A stretch of DNA of 43,723 nt from Dolichospermum sp. LEGE 00240 (lineage in GTDB: Bacteria; Cyanobacteriota; Cyanobacteriia; Cyanobacteriales; Nostocaceae): the NCBI RefSeq assembly GCF_015207875.1, contig NZ_JADEVZ010000041.1, positions 1 to 43,723 on the forward strand, written 5' to 3'. The position numbers were made by a program, and so were the translations under genes. The notes beneath the pieces were generated by a model. That model was not told the DNA's origin and made no database searches. It saw nothing but the letters and a program-made list of their open reading frames with translations. Positions 41,046 through 43,723 of the stretch are shown piece after piece; the first letter of the stretch is position 1, and every line of letters starts with the position of its first letter.

Positions 41046-43691
41046 ATGTCAACTCTCGTTATCGTCGAATCTCCCACAAAAGCTCGTACCATTCGCAACT
41101 ACCTACCAAAAGACTATCTGGTAGAAGCTTCAATGGGTCATGTCCGTGACCTTCCCCAGTCGGCCAGTGAAATTCCCGCAGCCGTTAAAGGGGAAAAATG
41201 GGCGCAGCTTGGGGTCAATGTAGAAGCCGACTTTGAACCGATTTATGTAGTTCCCAAAGACAAAAAGAAAATTGTCACTCAGCTTAAAGAAGCCCTCAAA
41301 GGTGTAACTGAACTGATTTTAGCAACTGACGAAGACCGGGAAGGTGAAAGCATTAGTTGGCATTTATACCAATTGCTCAAGCCCAAAGTGCCAACAAAGC
41401 GCATGGTCTTTCATGAAATTACCAAGGAAGCCATTCAAAAAGCTTTGAAAGACTGCCGTAATATTGATGAGCAAGTAGTTCGCGCTCAAGAAACTCGAAG
41501 AATTTTAGACCGGTTAGTAGGATATACCCTATCACCGCTACTGTGGAAAAAAATTGCCTGGGGATTATCCGCTGGGCGAGTGCAATCTGTAGCAGTGCGA
41601 CTATTAGTGATTAAAGAACGCCAACGTCGGGCTTTCCATGAAGGAACATACTGGGATTTAAAAGCTAGTTTAGAACAGGAAAAAAGTCCATTTAGCGCGG
41701 TTCTGGTGACTCTTGGCGGCACGAAAGTTGCCACAGGCAGCGATTTTGACTCAACAACGGGCAGAATTACCGCAGGCCGCAATGTCATTTTACTTAATGA
41801 AGAGCAAGCGGAAGCTCTGAAAGCCCGCATAGAAGGGAAAATCTGGACAGTGACGGATATGGAAGAACGTCCTGTCACCCGCAAACCTGCGCCACCGTTC
41901 ACTACTTCTACACTGCAACAAGAATCTAACCGCAAGTTACGCTTATCGGCACGGGATACGATGCGGGTGGCTCAGAATTTGTATGAGCAAGGGTATATTA
42001 CCTATATGCGGACAGATTCAGTACATTTGTCCGACCAAGCGATTACCGCTGCCCGTGCTTGTGTGGAGCAAAAATACGGAAAAGAATACCTCAGTCCCCA
42101 GCCTCGACAATACACAACTAAGTCTAAAGGCGCACAAGAAGCTCACGAAGCCATTCGTCCCGCTGGTAGTAGTTTCCGCACACCCCAAGACACAGGTTTA
42201 GCTGGACGAGAATTTGCTGTTTATGATTTGATTTGGAAGCGCACCGTCGCCTGTCAAATGGCTGACTCTCGCCAAACTCAGGTTACTGTACAAATCCAAG
42301 TGGAGGACGCTGGTTTTCGTTCCTCTGGTAAGCGGATAGATTTTCCTGGCTACCTCCGCGCTTATGTGGAAGGTTCGGATGATCCTGAAGCCGCTTTAGA
42401 AGATCAAGAAGTAATTTTACCTGCACTGAAGGTTGGTGATCATCCCCAATGTCATGAACTGGCGGCGGTAGACCATGAAACCCAACCTCCTGCCCGTTAC
42501 ACTGAAGCAACTTTGGTGAAAACCTTAGAAAGTGAAGGCATTGGTCGTCCTAGTACCTACGCCAGCATTATTGGCACAATCATTGATAAAGATTATGCTC
42601 AGTTATTGAATAATGCTCTAATTCCTACTTTCACGGCTTTTGCTGTGACTGATTTACTGGAAAAACATTTTCCAGATATTGTTGACCCTAGTTTTACTTC
42701 TAAAATGGAGCAAACCTTGGATGAAATTTCCACGGGTGAAGCTCAATGGCTACCCTACTTAAAGAAATTCTATCTTGGTGAACAAGGTTTAGAAACTTTG
42801 GTGAGGGAAAGAGAAACAGAAATTGATGCCGGCAAAGCTAGAACTGTAGAACTAGAAAATTTAGATGCTAAAGTCCGTATTGGTAAATATGGCCCTTACA
42901 TTGAAGTTACCAATGGTGAGGAAGTAATTACCGCTTCTATTCCTAAAAACCTGACTCCGGCTGACCTTGATCCTAAACAGGTGGAAATTCTCCTCAAACA
43001 AAAAATTGTGGGACCTGACCAAGTTGGTCGTCACCCAGAAACTGGAGAACCTATTTATATCAAGATTGGTACTTATGGACCTTATGTGCAGCTAGGCGAT
43101 AAGACCGAGGAAAATCCTAAACCCAAACAAGCTTCTTTCCCCAAGGGTGTGACACCGGAAACACTCACTTTGGATATGGCTGTTGGTTTGTTATCTCTTC
43201 CCCGCGCTTTGGGAACTCACCCGGAAACTGGTGGCAAAGTCCAAGCGAGTTTAGGAAGATTTGGTCCCTATGTTGTCCATGATCAAGGAAAAGAGGGAAA
43301 AGATTATCGTTCTCTCAAATCTACTGATAATGTCTTGACAATTTCTTTAAATCGTGCTTTAGAATTATTGGCAGAGCCGAAAAAGGGTCGGGCTGCTGCT
43401 AAGGGTAAGTCTAAGGAAGCTTTACGGGAGTTGGGTACACATCCAGAAGATGATGCACCAGTTAATATCTATGATGGTCCTTATGGTCCTTATATTAAAC
43501 ATGGGAAAACTAATGCCAGTATTCCTGAAGGTGAGTCAGTGGAAAATATAACTTTGTCTACAGCTATTGAATTACTTTCAGCTAAAGCATCTACAAAATC
43601 TACAAGGAAAACTACTAAATCAACCACTACTAAGTCAACTACTACTAAATCAACAAAGACGAGAGCGAAAAAGACAGACGCAGCAAGTTAG
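41046..43691 (+). CDS. topA: DNA topoisomerase I
   Basis: Type IA topoisomerase that relaxes negative supercoils (881 aa). The Toprim domain starts at [20 protein letters not shown], with TDEDREGE (94-101) binding Mg. The catalytic Tyr is Tyr320 in ITYMRTDS. The zinc-finger domains of E. coli TopA are absent; instead, after about residue 620, there are four topo-C repeats marked by [27 protein letters not shown] and GPYGPYIKH. The last ~35 residues are a Thr/Ser/Lys-rich basic tail ([19 protein letters not shown]), encoded by near-tandem codons, likely binding DNA non-specifically. Confidence 0.97.
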   Translation: MSTLVIVESPTKARTIRNYLPKDYLVEASMGHVRDLPQSASEIPAAVKGEKWAQLGVNVEADFEPIYVVPKDKKKIVTQLKEALKGVTELILATDEDREGESISWHLYQLLKPKVPTKRMVFHEITKEAIQKALKDCRNIDEQVVRAQETRRILDRLVGYTLSPLLWKKIAWGLSAGRVQSVAVRLLVIKERQRRAFHEGTYWDLKASLEQEKSPFSAVLVTLGGTKVATGSDFDSTTGRITAGRNVILLNEEQAEALKARIEGKIWTVTDMEERPVTRKPAPPFTTSTLQQESNRKLRLSARDTMRVAQNLYEQGYITYMRTDSVHLSDQAITAARACVEQKYGKEYLSPQPRQYTTKSKGAQEAHEAIRPAGSSFRTPQDTGLAGREFAVYDLIWKRTVACQMADSRQTQVTVQIQVEDAGFRSSGKRIDFPGYLRAYVEGSDDPEAALEDQEVILPALKVGDHPQCHELAAVDHETQPPARYTEATLVKTLESEGIGRPSTYASIIGTIIDKDYAQLLNNALIPTFTAFAVTDLLEKHFPDIVDPSFTSKMEQTLDEISTGEAQWLPYLKKFYLGEQGLETLVRERETEIDAGKARTVELENLDAKVRIGKYGPYIEVTNGEEVITASIPKNLTPADLDPKQVEILLKQKIVGPDQVGRHPETGEPIYIKIGTYGPYVQLGDKTEENPKPKQASFPKGVTPETLTLDMAVGLLSLPRALGTHPETGGKVQASLGRFGPYVVHDQGKEGKDYRSLKSTDNVLTISLNRALELLAEPKKGRAAAKGKSKEALRELGTHPEDDAPVNIYDGPYGPYIKHGKTNASIPEGESVENITLSTAIELLSAKASTKSTRKTTKSTTTKSTTTKSTKTRAKKTDAAS

Positions 43692-43723
43692 GGCAGGGAG
43701 CAGGGGGCAGGGGGGCAGGGAGC
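43692..43723 (+). repeat. G-rich (GGGCAGG) tandem repeat after topA
   Basis: GGGCAGGGAGCAGGGGGCAG and continuing G-runs start at the topA stop codon and run to the window edge. Five runs of three or more G with short spacers meet the usual G-quadruplex pattern. Confidence 0.7.

Noticed and set aside
41486-42510. ORFs of 149, 72 and 75 codons inside topA
   Set aside because: They are other-frame shadows of a full-length conserved gene.

Overview
The window comes from a cyanobacterium, most likely a filamentous Nostocales species. The evidence is a low-GC chromosome with scattered GCGATCGC (HIP1) sites, many short tandemly repeated heptamers/octamers between genes, a RuBisCO activase with a C-terminal small-subunit-like domain, a PucC-type chlorophyll-apparatus transporter, the guaB3 - Yfr1 - trxA arrangement, a cyanobacterial LexA with its own RGTACnnnDGTWCB box, and the cyanobacterial atp operon order (I, a, c, b', b, delta, alpha, gamma).

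Layout. 0-2 kb: dgkA, trpG/pabA and an exported metallo-beta-lactamase-fold protein whose metal motif looks lost. 2.2-5 kb (minus strand): rca and a PucC-like MFS transporter. 5-7.5 kb: a GNAT acetyltransferase, a DUF1517 membrane protein and a small DUF6888/DUF6887 pair. 7.5-9.8 kb (minus): panB and a secreted seven-bladed propeller. 9.9-15 kb (plus): guaB3, the sRNA Yfr1, trxA, a LOG-family protein and a PBP4-type carboxypeptidase. 15-19 kb (minus): lptC, a NYN-domain protein and metG. 19.5-21 kb: an alpha/beta hydrolase and a DUF1815 protein.

21-28 kb is an accessory graveyard. It holds two VapBC-like toxin-antitoxin pairs (one toxin truncated by a repeat), one relic pair cut by a TA-flanked MITE, nested MITEs, a 78-bp tandem repeat, 3' ends of an AAA ATPase and of a putative type IIG restriction-modification enzyme, and a SAM methyltransferase. 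A second, diverged methyltransferase 3' end lies on the far side of a convergent two-gene PD-(D/E)XK-like + PIN-like cassette. This is the most interesting structure in the window.

28-34.7 kb is the eight-gene atp operon, whose intergenic gaps are loaded with repeats. 34.7-39.4 kb: a PIN relic, tRNA-Thr(UGU), argF, lexA, a DEAH helicase and a complete VapBC-like pair. 39.4-41 kb is about 1.6 kb without an intact gene: relics of two genes, what looks like the 3' non-coding (omegaRNA-like) end of an IS200/IS605 TnpB element, and a hairpin-rich stretch. topA closes the window.

All functional calls are by motif and family recognition from the sequence; no database search was run.
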